The notes beneath the pieces were generated by a model. The model ran no database searches and was not told the origin of the DNA. It was given only the letters and a program-made list of their open reading frames with translations. A stretch of DNA of 64,000 nt from Mesorhizobium denitrificans (GTDB lineage: Bacteria; Pseudomonadota; Alphaproteobacteria; Rhizobiales; Rhizobiaceae), in the NCBI RefSeq assembly GCF_003403035.1, contig NZ_QURN01000011.1:62001-126000 (forward strand), in the 5' to 3' direction. Shown one piece after another: positions 36,119 to 45,397 of this stretch (the stretch's first letter is position 1; every line of letters begins with the position of its first letter). Both the position numbers and the translations under genes were made by a program.

Positions 36119-37743
36119 CGCAGATCAAGGGCGGTCAGGTCATCGATCCGGCGACAAATCGCTCCGGCGTGGGTGATGTGTGGTTTGAGGATGGGCGCAT
36201 TGTGGAGGCGCCGCGCGACCGCAAGCCGGACCGGGTTATCGATGCGGCAGGCTGCATTGTGATGGCGGGCGCGATCGATATTCACTCACATATCGGCGGC
36301 GGCAATGTGAACACGGCACGGCTGTTGCTACCCGAAAGTCATCGCGCACATATGCCAAGGCCGATCGCGACGCCGCTGTCCAATGCCGGTTGGTCTACGT
36401 TCCAGACCGGTACGCGTTACGCGCAGATGGGTTTCACCACAGTGGTTGAACCGGCCATGTCGCCGGGGTCGGCGCTGCATACGCATCTCGAACTGGCTGA
36501 CATACCGATCATCGACAAGGCGACCCTGGCCATTCTCGGCAATGATGATTTTCTGCTGTCGATGATACGCGACAATGCCTCACCTGCCATGATCGAGGAC
36601 TATGTGTCCTGGACGGTGGCGTCGTCGCGGGCGCTGGGCGTCAAGGTCATCAATGCGGGGGCTGCGGCGGCGTTCAAGGATAATGTTCGGACGTTTTCTT
36701 TTGACGATGTGGTGCCGTTCTATGGCGTAAGCTCTCGCAAGATCGTCAAGACGCTGCAAGGCGCGGTCAATGCGCTGGGCATCCCGCATCCGCTGCATGT
36801 TCACTGCAACAATCTGGGTGTGGCGGGCGCAGCGGACACTGCTGCGGTGACGATGGCGGCGGCTGAAGGCTTGCCGCTGCATCTGGCACATTTGCAGTTC
36901 TATGGGTACGGCACGGAAGGCAAGCGGAAGTTTTCTTCCGCAGGAGCGCAACTGGCGGAAATCGTCAACGCAAGGCCGGAGATCACCGTCGATGTCGGGC
37001 AGGTGATGTTCGGCCAGACCGTGACCGTGTCGTCGGACGTGATGCGGCAGTTTTCGGCCAGAGGAACCGCAAGCCCGAAAAAGAGCGTGATCCATGACGG
37101 CGACGCCAATGGCGGCGGGATTGTGCCGTATAATTACAAGCCGGATTATTATGGCGCGCTGCAATGGGCGGTGGGGCTGGAACTGTTTCTGCTGATCGAT
37201 GATCCGTGGCGGGTGTTTTTTACCACCGACCACCCCAACGGTGCGCCGTTTACGGCCTATCCGGCAATTTTCCGGCTGCTTATGGATAAGGAGGCGCGGG
37301 CGGAGGCTATCGCTACCTTACCGAAATCCGCGCTGGCGATGACCACGCTGCCGTCCATTACGCGCGAATATTCGTGGGACGAAATCGCCATCATGACACG
37401 AGCTGCTCCGGCGAAATTGCTAGGGCTGAAAGATCGCGGAACGCTCGCGCCGGGGGCAGTGGCGGATGTCGCTGTCTATCGCAAGCAGGACGACATTGCG
37501 AACATGCTGGGCGCTGCGGCCTATGTGTTCAAGGACGGTGATCTGGTGGTGCGCGACGGCGACGTGACACACTATCGGTGGGGCAAGGCGCTGCGGCTTG
37601 ATACGCCCGTGGAAGCTTCGATGCGCAAGCGCATGGAGGCGTTTTATCAGGAGCGGTATGGGCTGTCGCTCGACTGGTTCACCTTCCCCGACAGCGCCAT
37701 TTTGCGCGATGAACCATTTGCGGAGGTCGCATGTCGAAGCTGA
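36112..37743 (+). CDS. fhcA: Formyltransferase/hydrolase complex subunit A
   Basis: A 543-residue amidohydrolase-fold subunit that hydrolyses formyl-methylofuran to formate. Metal ligands are visible in GAIDIHSHIGGGNVN (His-x-His, about residues 58-60), PLHVHCNNLG and PLHLAHLQFYG, and FFTTDHPNGAPFTAYP carries the catalytic Asp. Length matches FhcA/FwdA. Overlaps both neighbours, showing a coupled operon. Confidence 0.94.
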   Translation: MLTQIKGGQVIDPATNRSGVGDVWFEDGRIVEAPRDRKPDRVIDAAGCIVMAGAIDIHSHIGGGNVNTARLLLPESHRAHMPRPIATPLSNAGWSTFQTGTRYAQMGFTTVVEPAMSPGSALHTHLELADIPIIDKATLAILGNDDFLLSMIRDNASPAMIEDYVSWTVASSRALGVKVINAGAAAAFKDNVRTFSFDDVVPFYGVSSRKIVKTLQGAVNALGIPHPLHVHCNNLGVAGAADTAAVTMAAAEGLPLHLAHLQFYGYGTEGKRKFSSAGAQLAEIVNARPEITVDVGQVMFGQTVTVSSDVMRQFSARGTASPKKSVIHDGDANGGGIVPYNYKPDYYGALQWAVGLELFLLIDDPWRVFFTTDHPNGAPFTAYPAIFRLLMDKEARAEAIATLPKSALAMTTLPSITREYSWDEIAIMTRAAPAKLLGLKDRGTLAPGAVADVAVYRKQDDIANMLGAAAYVFKDGDLVVRDGDVTHYRWGKALRLDTPVEASMRKRMEAFYQERYGLSLDWFTFPDSAILRDEPFAEVACRS

Positions 37744-38639
37744 CCGTTCGCGGCGTCGAAATCGAAGATACGTTTGCCGAGGCCTTCGGCATGAAGGCGA
37801 CCGCTGTGATTATCACCGCGCCGACGCTGAAATGGGCGCGGCAGGCGGCAATCACCATGACAGGGTTTGCGACTTCGGTGATCGCCTGCGGATGCGAGGC
37901 GGCAATCGATGTCGAACTGCCGGAGGCGCAAACGCCAGACGGGCGTCCGGGCGTGCGCGTGATGTTGTTTTCGATGAGCACTGATGAATTGCAGAAGCAG
38001 TTGCAGACGCGTGTCGGACAATGCGTGCTGACCTCGCCGGGTAGCGCATGCTTTGCGGCGATGGAGGGTGCCGACGAGATGAAGCTGGGGTCAGCGCTTC
38101 GCTATTTTGCCGACGGATTCCAGATTTCCAAGAAGATCGGCGGGCGACATTTCTGGCGCATGCCCGTGATGGATGGCGAGTTTTTGTGTGAGGCGACGAC
38201 CCGCATGACACGCGCGGCGGTGGGCGGCGGCAATCTGCTGCTGCTGGCGGAAACGAGTGCAAAGGCGCTGGTGGCCGCAGAGGCGGCGGTAGCCGCAATC
38301 GAGGCGGTGCCGGGCGCGATCATGCCGTTTCCGGGTGGAATCGTGCGGTCGGGCTCGAAGGTCGGCGGCAAATATAAGGGTATGATGGCTTCGACGAATG
38401 ACGCCTATGCGCCGACGCTGCGGCATTTGCCGCAATCGAAACTGCGGCCGGACATCAATGCGGTTCTGGAAATAGTGATCGATGGAGAGACGTCCGACGC
38501 GGTCGCGGCGTCCATGCGGGCGGGGATAGCCGCGGTGACGAAGCTTGGCCCGGCACGCGGCGCGAAAGGGATTACGGCGGGTAATTATGGCGGCAAGCTC
38601 GGTAAGTTTCATTATCATTTAAGGGATCTGTTGCCATGA
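37731..38639 (+). CDS. fhcD: Formylmethanofuran:H4MPT formyltransferase subunit (Ftr)
   Basis: A 302-residue protein that moves the formyl group between formyl-H4MPT and methylofuran. VEIEDTFAEAFGMKATAVIITA at the start and TSPGSACFAAMEGADEMKLGSALRYFADGFQ are strongly conserved Ftr features, as is FPGGIVRSGSKVGGKYKGM. It overlaps fhcA by 13 nt and fhcC by ATGA. Confidence 0.95.
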   Translation: MSKLTVRGVEIEDTFAEAFGMKATAVIITAPTLKWARQAAITMTGFATSVIACGCEAAIDVELPEAQTPDGRPGVRVMLFSMSTDELQKQLQTRVGQCVLTSPGSACFAAMEGADEMKLGSALRYFADGFQISKKIGGRHFWRMPVMDGEFLCEATTRMTRAAVGGGNLLLLAETSAKALVAAEAAVAAIEAVPGAIMPFPGGIVRSGSKVGGKYKGMMASTNDAYAPTLRHLPQSKLRPDINAVLEIVIDGETSDAVAASMRAGIAAVTKLGPARGAKGITAGNYGGKLGKFHYHLRDLLP

Positions 38640-39445
38640 GCGCGATTGTTTTCACGCTCCGGCACGAGCCGCCGGAACGGCTCGATCTTTCACGGTTGGT
38701 GCCTGATGTGCTGGTGGAACTGACCAAGTCCGAAATCGAAAAGATCGAGATTGGCACGACGAAATATGGCTCGCGCGTTGGCGATATTTTTCGGGTGAAG
38801 GGCAACAATGCCGCGAATGTTGTGTTCGAGGCCGGCAGTGCGCGCTTTGATGGTGTTGGCACGGGGATGACGAGCGGCGAAGTTCGCGTTGCGGGAGAGG
38901 TCGGTGCGCAGACTGGGCGACTGATGCGCGGCGGGTCGCTGTTGATCGAAGGCGATGCGGGGCCATTTGCCGCTTCATGTATGAGCGGCGGACGACTGGA
39001 AGTGCGCGGAAATGCCGGTGACAGGCTCGGCGGTCCGCTTGCTGGCGAGATGGCAGGCATGAAGGGCGGCGTCGTGATCATTCGCGGCAGGGCTGGCGAG
39101 CGCGCCGCAAACCGTATGCGGCGCGGGCTGATCGCTGTGGGCAAAGGCAGCGGCGACTATGCCGGTTCGCGGATGATTGCAGGCACGCTGGTTGTGCTCG
39201 GCAAGGCTGGTGCGATGCCGGGTTATCTCATGCGGCGGGGAACGATTGTGCTCGGCAAGACGCCGACGGAATTGTCGCCCGGATTTGTGGAGACGGGCGC
39301 GCCGGAAATTGCTTTTTCCGGTCTGCTGGATCGGTGGTTGGTGGATGAGGGTATTTTGGACAAGCCGCTGCTTGGCCGCGCCCCTCGTCGCTGGGGCGGT
39401 GATAACGCCGTGTTGGGTTTGGGCGAGGTGTTTGTGAAAGGGTGA
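38636..39445 (+). CDS. fhcC: Formyltransferase/hydrolase complex subunit C
   Basis: A 269-residue protein with the right-handed beta-helix of FwdC/GltB C-terminal domains: repeated G-x-x-x-G-x-x-x-x-x-x-V/I blocks (for example GGRLEVRGNAGDRLGG, MKGGVVIIRGRAGERA, RMRRGLIAVGKGSG, LGKAGAMPG) spanning residues about 70-210. It closes the fhcBADC operon and is followed by a RIME-like repeat. Confidence 0.94.
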   Translation: MSAIVFTLRHEPPERLDLSRLVPDVLVELTKSEIEKIEIGTTKYGSRVGDIFRVKGNNAANVVFEAGSARFDGVGTGMTSGEVRVAGEVGAQTGRLMRGGSLLIEGDAGPFAASCMSGGRLEVRGNAGDRLGGPLAGEMAGMKGGVVIIRGRAGERAANRMRRGLIAVGKGSGDYAGSRMIAGTLVVLGKAGAMPGYLMRRGTIVLGKTPTELSPGFVETGAPEIAFSGLLDRWLVDEGILDKPLLGRAPRRWGGDNAVLGLGEVFVKG

Positions 39446-39456
39446 AGTTCGCGCGG

Positions 39457-39589
39457 CCCCTCACTCTTACCCTCACCCCGCACGCAAGGAGAAGGGGACT
39501 TCAACGCTGAGTTCGATCCTTTGAAGTGCTTCATGATGAGCGCTAAGTCATCAATTCTCCCTCTCCTGCGTGCGGGGAGAGGTGAGGGG
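39457..39589. repeat. RIME-like composite element after fhcC
   Basis: Inverted arms at about 39457-39498 and 39558-39589 share CCCCTCAC...CCCCGCACGCA-type sequence and flank a 59-bp centre. The design (two arms, each partly palindromic, about 60 bp apart) is the same as at 4867-5019 although the sequence has drifted. It fills the gap between the convergent fhcC and LuxR genes and may act as a bidirectional transcript end. Confidence 0.7.
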
Positions 39590-39593
39590 CAAA

Positions 39594-40361
39594 CTATCTC
39601 AACACCGGTCCGGCCTGAAAGAATTGCAGGAACAGTTCGCGCTCGGTCGTGATGTCGAGTTTTTCGTAAATGCGGCGGCGGTGGTTCTTCACGGTGCCGA
39701 CCGTGATGCCAAGACGCTGCGCAATTGTCGCGCTGGGGTGGCCTGCCAGAATTAGTTGAACAAGCTGGCGCTCTCGGTCGCTCAGTTCGGGCCATAGCCC
39801 ATCGGGAATGCGAGGCTCGCTCAATGGTTTCATGCCGGGTTCAGATTGCCGGTCTTCGGGTTGGCGGCTTTCCAGATCGCGCAACTGCAACGCGGCGAAG
39901 GCCGGAAAGCGCTCGTTCAGGAGCGCAATTTCGGAATCGCGAAACGGTCTTTCCGTGCGGTCGAGAAAGATGCCGAGGCACCAGTCCCCTCCATCGGCCA
40001 GCAGGATTCCAACTTCGTCGCAGATTTCCGACTTCGCCAGAAAACCAGCAATGTATTGCCCACGTTTTACTTCGTCGTCGGCCAAGGCTTTAAGCGGAAC
40101 GATGCCCGGCTTCCGCTCGCGCCGCCACCAGGCGTAAAACGGATCGAAGGCGTAGTAATCCGCGAGATAGCGCTCAACCATTGCGTTGGAAAAGCGCCGA
40201 TGCTTGACGAATTGCGGCGTCTTGGTCGCGGAGTAGCGTGTCACCGTCACCAGATCGTGCTCGATGTCCGCGCCAATGAGGTCGATCAGCCGGTCGATGT
40301 GGCTGTCTGTTCCTGCTGCGCCGATGGCGCCGGACAATGCGGTCCAAACCCTGTGCGTCAT
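39594..40361 (-). CDS. LuxR family transcriptional regulator with autoinducer-binding-like domain
   Basis: A 255-residue regulator. Residues about 20-170 form a ligand-binding-like domain (HDLVTVTRYSATKTP; YYAFDPFYAWWRRERKPGI, the latter resembling the Tyr/Asp/Trp pocket region of LuxR-type sensors). The C-terminal HTH is LSDRERQLVQLILAGHPSAT and VGTVKNHRRRIYEKLDI at about 193-245. No luxI-like gene is present. It is divergent from acxABC across 89 bp, so it most likely controls that operon in response to a small molecule. Confidence 0.85.
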   Translation of the reverse strand: MTHRVWTALSGAIGAAGTDSHIDRLIDLIGADIEHDLVTVTRYSATKTPQFVKHRRFSNAMVERYLADYYAFDPFYAWWRRERKPGIVPLKALADDEVKRGQYIAGFLAKSEICDEVGILLADGGDWCLGIFLDRTERPFRDSEIALLNERFPAFAALQLRDLESRQPEDRQSEPGMKPLSEPRIPDGLWPELSDRERQLVQLILAGHPSATIAQRLGITVGTVKNHRRRIYEKLDITTERELFLQFFQAGPVLR

Positions 40362-40450
40362 GCAATCCGCCGATTGTGTCTTTTGGCATATGGCGCAAAG
40401 GGCGCCAGGAAATCTAGTCTGACTGCATCAATTCCGAACAGGGGGCAGAT

Positions 40451-42580
40451 GTGACCCATCCCATCGTTATCGGCATCGACGCCGGCGGCACCATGACGGA
40501 CACGATTCTCGTGGACGCCGATGGACATTTCAAGATCGGCAAGTCGGCCACCACGCCGCGCAATGAGTCCGAAGGGTTCATCGCTTCGGCGGAGGACGCG
40601 GCGGATGCGTGGGGGCTGTCGCTGGAGGAATTGTTCAGCGGTGTGAACGTGGTGCTCTATTCCGGCACAGGAATGCTCAACACGCTGCTATCGCGAACGG
40701 GACGCAAGCTCGGCCTCATCACGACGAAGGGCATGGAGGACATGGTGCTGATGGGGCGCGGGCTGCAGGCCTGGGCCGATTATTCCTATGCCGACCGTCT
40801 GCACGCGGTGACGCACCAGCATCCCGATCCGCTGGTTCCGCGCCGTCGCACGCATGGTGTGACGGAGCGCGTAGACCAGTTCGGCGACATTGTGCTGCCG
40901 CTCTACGAGCAAGAAGTGCGCGTCGCGGCGAAGAAGCTGATTGCGGACAAGGTCGATTCCATCTGCATCATGACGCTGTTTTCCCATGTCAATCCGGCGC
41001 ACGAAAAGCGCATCGCGGAAATCTGCCGTGAGGAAATCCAGGCGGCGGGCGCGGAAATCGGCGTCTACGCCAGCCACGAGGTGCGCCCGGTCATTCGCGA
41101 GCAATCGCGGCTGAACTCGGTGTTGATCGAAGCCTATGCGACGTCGCGCGGGCGCATGCAGCTCAAGAGCATCGAGGATGCGTCGAAGAAATATGGTTTC
41201 AAGTATGGCGTGCAGACACTGCTGTCGTTTGGCGGGCTGACGTCCATCAACCATCCGCGCCTGCATGAAACGATGATCTCCGGTCCAATCGGCGGGATTT
41301 TGGGCGCGGCCTATGTTGGCAAGCTTATCGGCAATGACAGCCTGATCTGCTCGGATATGGGTGGCACGTCGTTCGATATGGGCGTGATTACCCGCGGCCA
41401 GACGCGGATCGAAAACGAGCCACTGATGGATCGTTTCAAGCTGAATGTGCCGACGCTGCATCTGGACACGATTGGTGCAGGCGCGGGCATGATCCTGAAG
41501 GTCGATCCGCTGACGAAAAAGGTTTCGCTCGGACCTGAAAGCGCGGGCTCTGACCCCGGTCCGATCTGCTTTGCGCGTGGTGGTACGGAGCCGACCATCG
41601 CGGATTGCGATGCGATCCTTGGTCGTCTCAACCCGGACTATTTCCTCGGCGGCAAGGTGAAGCTGCAAGTGGAGAAGGCGCGCGCTGCATTCAAGGAAAA
41701 GTGCGCGGATGTGCTGGGCGTTGGCGTGGAGGAAGCGGCGGAAGGCATGATCGAAATGCTGGAGGCCGACGCGAACAATGCGCTGCGGCGCGTGATTTCG
41801 GGGCAGGGCATCCACCCGTCAGAATTCACGCTGCTCTCTTATGGTGGTTCCGGACCGCTGCATCTGGCGGGGTGTTCCAGAGGCATTGGCTTCAAGGACA
41901 TCATTACATTTCAGTTTGCCGCGGCGTTTTCGGCCTTTGGCTGCACCACGGCGGATTTCATGCGGCGGCATTCGGTATCTACGCAGATCGACATTTCGTC
42001 CAAGGCTAGCGATGCAACGCTCGTTTCCGTTGGCGAAAAGGTCAGCGAGGTCTGGCGGGACCTCGCGACCGCAGCGGTGAGTGAGTTGATGGCCGATGGA
42101 CATGCGCGCGACAAGATCACGACCACGCCGTTCCTGATGATGCGGTATACGGGTCAGCTTGAAGACGTAGAGGTGTTGGCTCCGCTGCCCGCTGTGACTT
42201 CCGCAGAGGAGATGCAGAAGGTCATCGACGAGTTCGAGCAGGTTTATGCCAAGGTCAATCATCGTGTCTCGCGCTATGGCGAGGCGGGGTATTCCATCAC
42301 CGAGCTTGGTCTGATCGCGACCGCCGACAAGGTGAAGCCGGTGCTGGTGAAACGGCCGCTGGGTAAATCGGATCCCGCCAGCGCACATAAGGGCGTGCGG
42401 CAGGCGTATATCGGCGGGCGCTGGCACGCGGCCAACTTGTACGAGATGGACGATCTGAAACCGGGTCATGAAGTGACGGGGCCGGCGATCATCGAGCATC
42501 CGGCCACAACGCTGGTGGTTCACCCTGGCGATCAAGTGTTCGTCGATGAGTGGACACTGCTGCACTATCGGCATTCCTAA
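40451..42580 (+). CDS. acxA: Acetone carboxylase beta subunit-like (hydantoinase A/oxoprolinase family)
   Basis: A 709-residue protein of the HyuA family with the phosphate-binding motifs GIDAGGTMTDTILVD at the N-terminus and CSDMGGTSFDMGVITRG near residue 300, both part of the ATPase fold. Length and the order of three genes (709, 728 and 162 residues) match the acxABC operon for acetone carboxylase. Its role would be ATP-dependent phosphorylation of acetone and bicarbonate. A hydantoinase alternative is weaker because of the third subunit downstream. Confidence 0.82.
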   Translation: MTHPIVIGIDAGGTMTDTILVDADGHFKIGKSATTPRNESEGFIASAEDAADAWGLSLEELFSGVNVVLYSGTGMLNTLLSRTGRKLGLITTKGMEDMVLMGRGLQAWADYSYADRLHAVTHQHPDPLVPRRRTHGVTERVDQFGDIVLPLYEQEVRVAAKKLIADKVDSICIMTLFSHVNPAHEKRIAEICREEIQAAGAEIGVYASHEVRPVIREQSRLNSVLIEAYATSRGRMQLKSIEDASKKYGFKYGVQTLLSFGGLTSINHPRLHETMISGPIGGILGAAYVGKLIGNDSLICSDMGGTSFDMGVITRGQTRIENEPLMDRFKLNVPTLHLDTIGAGAGMILKVDPLTKKVSLGPESAGSDPGPICFARGGTEPTIADCDAILGRLNPDYFLGGKVKLQVEKARAAFKEKCADVLGVGVEEAAEGMIEMLEADANNALRRVISGQGIHPSEFTLLSYGGSGPLHLAGCSRGIGFKDIITFQFAAAFSAFGCTTADFMRRHSVSTQIDISSKASDATLVSVGEKVSEVWRDLATAAVSELMADGHARDKITTTPFLMMRYTGQLEDVEVLAPLPAVTSAEEMQKVIDEFEQVYAKVNHRVSRYGEAGYSITELGLIATADKVKPVLVKRPLGKSDPASAHKGVRQAYIGGRWHAANLYEMDDLKPGHEVTGPAIIEHPATTLVVHPGDQVFVDEWTLLHYRHS

Positions 42581-42605
42581 TTCAATGCATGAAGGAACAA
42601 ACCCC

Positions 42606-44792
42606 ATGCTGAACAAACCGACCGCGCCAATCCGCGAACGATTGATCGAATCCGAACGGCTGATGGAAGAAACCGGATGCTATGACGGCATTACGTCACT
42701 TTCGCTGCGCAATGAAGACCCGCTGAAGTTCGAGACGCTGCACACGAAGCTGCGCGCCTATTGCGTGTCGGCACGCGAGATGGCGCGGCGCATTTCTGCT
42801 TCGCCGGGAGTGCGCGAGGTGGGCGAGATGGTCGTGGCCATTTACACGCCGGAGGGCGACGCTATTGCGCTTTCCAACGGTATCATGGTGCATGTGCATA
42901 CCATGAGCCGGTTCATCAAATGGATGATCCGCAACGGCTATGAGGAAAATCCGGGCATTCGCGACGGCGACATTTTTGCCAATAATGACGCGTTTATCGG
43001 AACGGTGCAGGTGCCGGACGTGATGGACGTCATGCCGATCTATCACGGTGATACGCTGGTCGGCTGGGCGGGTGCGGTGTGCCACGAGCTGGAAGCGGGC
43101 GGCATTACGCCCGGCGGCGACGTGGCGCTGGCGCAGGAGCGGTTTACGGAAGGACTGTTCGTCTGCGCGGAAAAGGTGGGCGAGAACGACGAACTGCGGC
43201 GCGACTATGTGATCCGCTGCGAGCGCAATCTGCGCATGCCGATTTACTGGGTGCTGGACGAGAAGGCCAAAGTGGCTTCGTGCATCGACATGCGCGAGAG
43301 CGTGAAAGCGCTAATCGATGAAATCGGGCTGGATTATTGGTTGAAGGTCTCGAAGGAGTTCATCGAGGAAGGGCGACGCGCGCAGCTTGCACGCACGCGG
43401 CAACTGACGGTGCCGGGCAAATATCGCGGCCATACGTTCTATGGTCACGTGACGGCGGGCAAGCCGGGCTATCAGCCGCTCGGCGATCCGGACTGGCTGT
43501 ACAACATTCCGATCGAAATGGAGGTCGGGCTGGACGGCAAGATTACCATGGACTTCGAGGGCACGCAGCCGTGGGGATACCATTCCATGAACTGTACACC
43601 TGCCGGTATGGATGGCGGCATGTTCGTGACGCTGACCCAGCACATGAATTTCGAAGGGCTGGTCAATGACGGCGCGTGGATGGCGACGGAGTTGAAACTG
43701 CCGCACGGCACTTGGACCAATCCTGACAATGAGATGGTGGCGACGGCGACATCATGGGCGTTGCTGCTGCCTGCGTATGGCGTGTTCCAGCGGCTGCTGT
43801 CCCGCGCGTTTCTTGGACGCGGTTTCGTGGAGGAAGCGTTTGTCGGGCAGGTGAATAGCCCGATGATCGAGATGGGCGGCATGAGCCAGTACGGCACGCC
43901 GTTCGGCATGGCGCATTTCGAATGCGCTGCGGCGGGGTCTGGTGCGCTGGCAATCAAGGACGGGCTGGACACAGCCTATGTCGGCTGGAACCCCGAATCC
44001 GATATGGGAAATATCGAGATCTGGGAACAAAACATGCCGATGCTCTACATTGGCCGTTCGATCGTTCCGAACTCCGGCGGGGCAGGCAAATATCGCGGCG
44101 GCTGCGCGTTTGAATCGACCTGGCTCATCAACAAGACCGATCACCTGCGGCTGGTGACGTCTGAGCACTCCTCGCGTGTGTTTGACAATGGCGGCATGTG
44201 CGGTGGCTATCCCGCGCCGACCTGCCAGAAGCATCGCGCAGTGCGCAACTCCAACGTTTTTGAACTGGCGGAGCACGGCAAGCCAATAGCGCATGCGCCC
44301 GGCAGAAACCCGCATCACTCCGACTTCGAGGTGCGCTTTGAAGGTGAGTTCGAACTGGTCGAGGGGCCGTATATCACCGCGCCTCACAAGAGCGGCGACA
44401 TTTTCAGCCATTCCTACAATGGCGGCGGCGGCTACGGCGATGTGCTGGAGCGCGATCCGGTCAAGACGGCGTGGGATGTCGAGAACGGATTCCTGACCAA
44501 GGAAGCGGCGGCCAGCGTGTTCGGCATTGCGTTGGCTGACGATGCCGAGGGCTTTCCAGTCGCGGACGTTGAGGCGACGGAGCGGCTGCGCAAGCGCAAG
44601 CGCGCCGAGCGGTTGGAAAAGGCCGTACCGGTTTCGCAATGGATGGCCGAGCAGCGCGAGCGCGTTCAGCAGGCGGATTTCGCACCGGAAGTGCGCAAGA
44701 TGTACGCCAGCGCCATGAAACTTTCGCCGCGCTTCACGCGCGAGTTCGTGGAGTTCTGGGATTTGCCCGAAGGGTTCCGGTACGATGGATAA
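42606..44792 (+). CDS. acxB: Acetone carboxylase alpha subunit-like (hydantoinase B family)
   Basis: A 728-residue protein from ATG 42606 (MLNKPTAPIRERLIESERLM) with GAAGGA upstream; the open frame before it is a shadow of acxA. HyuB-family features are ANNDAFIGTVQVPDV (about residues 122-136), AGAVCHELEAGG and PNSGGAGKYRGGC (about residue 495). The alpha subunit of acetone carboxylase carries the manganese active site where acetoacetate is formed; I could not map the metal ligands with confidence. Confidence 0.82.
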   Translation: MLNKPTAPIRERLIESERLMEETGCYDGITSLSLRNEDPLKFETLHTKLRAYCVSAREMARRISASPGVREVGEMVVAIYTPEGDAIALSNGIMVHVHTMSRFIKWMIRNGYEENPGIRDGDIFANNDAFIGTVQVPDVMDVMPIYHGDTLVGWAGAVCHELEAGGITPGGDVALAQERFTEGLFVCAEKVGENDELRRDYVIRCERNLRMPIYWVLDEKAKVASCIDMRESVKALIDEIGLDYWLKVSKEFIEEGRRAQLARTRQLTVPGKYRGHTFYGHVTAGKPGYQPLGDPDWLYNIPIEMEVGLDGKITMDFEGTQPWGYHSMNCTPAGMDGGMFVTLTQHMNFEGLVNDGAWMATELKLPHGTWTNPDNEMVATATSWALLLPAYGVFQRLLSRAFLGRGFVEEAFVGQVNSPMIEMGGMSQYGTPFGMAHFECAAAGSGALAIKDGLDTAYVGWNPESDMGNIEIWEQNMPMLYIGRSIVPNSGGAGKYRGGCAFESTWLINKTDHLRLVTSEHSSRVFDNGGMCGGYPAPTCQKHRAVRNSNVFELAEHGKPIAHAPGRNPHHSDFEVRFEGEFELVEGPYITAPHKSGDIFSHSYNGGGGYGDVLERDPVKTAWDVENGFLTKEAAASVFGIALADDAEGFPVADVEATERLRKRKRAERLEKAVPVSQWMAEQRERVQQADFAPEVRKMYASAMKLSPRFTREFVEFWDLPEGFRYDG

Positions 44793-44804
44793 ACGCCATT
44801 GCTG

Positions 44805-44866
44805 CCCCTCACGCTTACCCTCTCCCCGTTTTTACGGGAGGAGATGTCCGGCGGGACAGAGAGGGG
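44805..44866. repeat. RIME-like palindromic repeat inside the acx operon
   Basis: A 62-nt element with outer arms CCCCTC/GAGGGG and an inner CTCCCCGT...ACGGGAGGAG palindrome, followed by GATGTCCGGCGGGACAGAGAGG, the mirror of a common RIME consensus. It lies in the 116-bp acxB-acxC gap and would form a stem-loop in the operon mRNA. Confidence 0.65.
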
Positions 44867-44908
44867 CAGCGCCGACGTTGCACGCGAAAATATTCACGGA
44901 GTAATGTG

Positions 44909-45397
44909 ATGACCAGCTACAGCAAGGAAGTCATTGCCGATCTTGTTTCTGGCAAGCTGCCGTGGCCGCAGACGCGGCGCATTATGAGCGCTTACAAGGA
45001 CGATGATCGGTTCTTCAAATATATTCAGGTTTTGCAAGACCGCGTTGGCTGGAGCGACCCGATCCTGCTGCCGGTGAGCGATCATCTGTTTATCTGCGAC
45101 AGCGCGGAAGGCCGCGTGACAAAATGCGAATGCGGGCATTCCTTTGGCGATTATCGTCGCAACTGGAAGCTCGCGGCGAGCATCATCGTGCGAGACACAG
45201 AAGAAGCCTTGCGCGAGATCTATCCGAACAGCGATATTCCCGATCCGCAATGGATGGAAATCCGCGAATTCATCTGTCCGGAATGCGGAACGTTGCATGA
45301 GGTGGAAGCGGCTGCGCCGGGCTATCCAGTCGTGCATGATTTCGAACCGGACCTTGAGGGCTTTTATCGCGAATGGCTGGGACGACCGCTGGAATGA
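44909..45397 (+). CDS. acxC: Acetone carboxylase gamma subunit-like
   Basis: A 162-residue protein from ATG 44909 with GGAG upstream. A zinc-ribbon-like set of Cys (KCECGHSF, Cys73 and Cys75; ICPECGTL, Cys123 and Cys126) matches the small zinc-binding gamma subunit of acetone carboxylase, which is about 168 residues. Its presence separates this operon from ordinary two-subunit hydantoinases. It overlaps the short-chain dehydrogenase start as ATGA. Confidence 0.85.
   Translation: MTSYSKEVIADLVSGKLPWPQTRRIMSAYKDDDRFFKYIQVLQDRVGWSDPILLPVSDHLFICDSAEGRVTKCECGHSFGDYRRNWKLAASIIVRDTEEALREIYPNSDIPDPQWMEIREFICPECGTLHEVEAAAPGYPVVHDFEPDLEGFYREWLGRPLE

Noticed and set aside
39594-40361. Quorum-sensing system
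   Set aside because: Only an orphan LuxR-type protein is present; no autoinducer synthase gene nearby.
40688-41815. 375-codon minus-strand open frame
   Set aside because: Antisense to acxA and rich in Arg/His; no domain seen.
43752-44639. 295-codon minus-strand open frame
   Set aside because: Antisense to acxB; no supporting motif or start signal.
40451-45397. Plain N-methylhydantoinase operon
   Set aside because: The zinc-type gamma subunit and the 709/728/162 residue set fit acetone carboxylase better.
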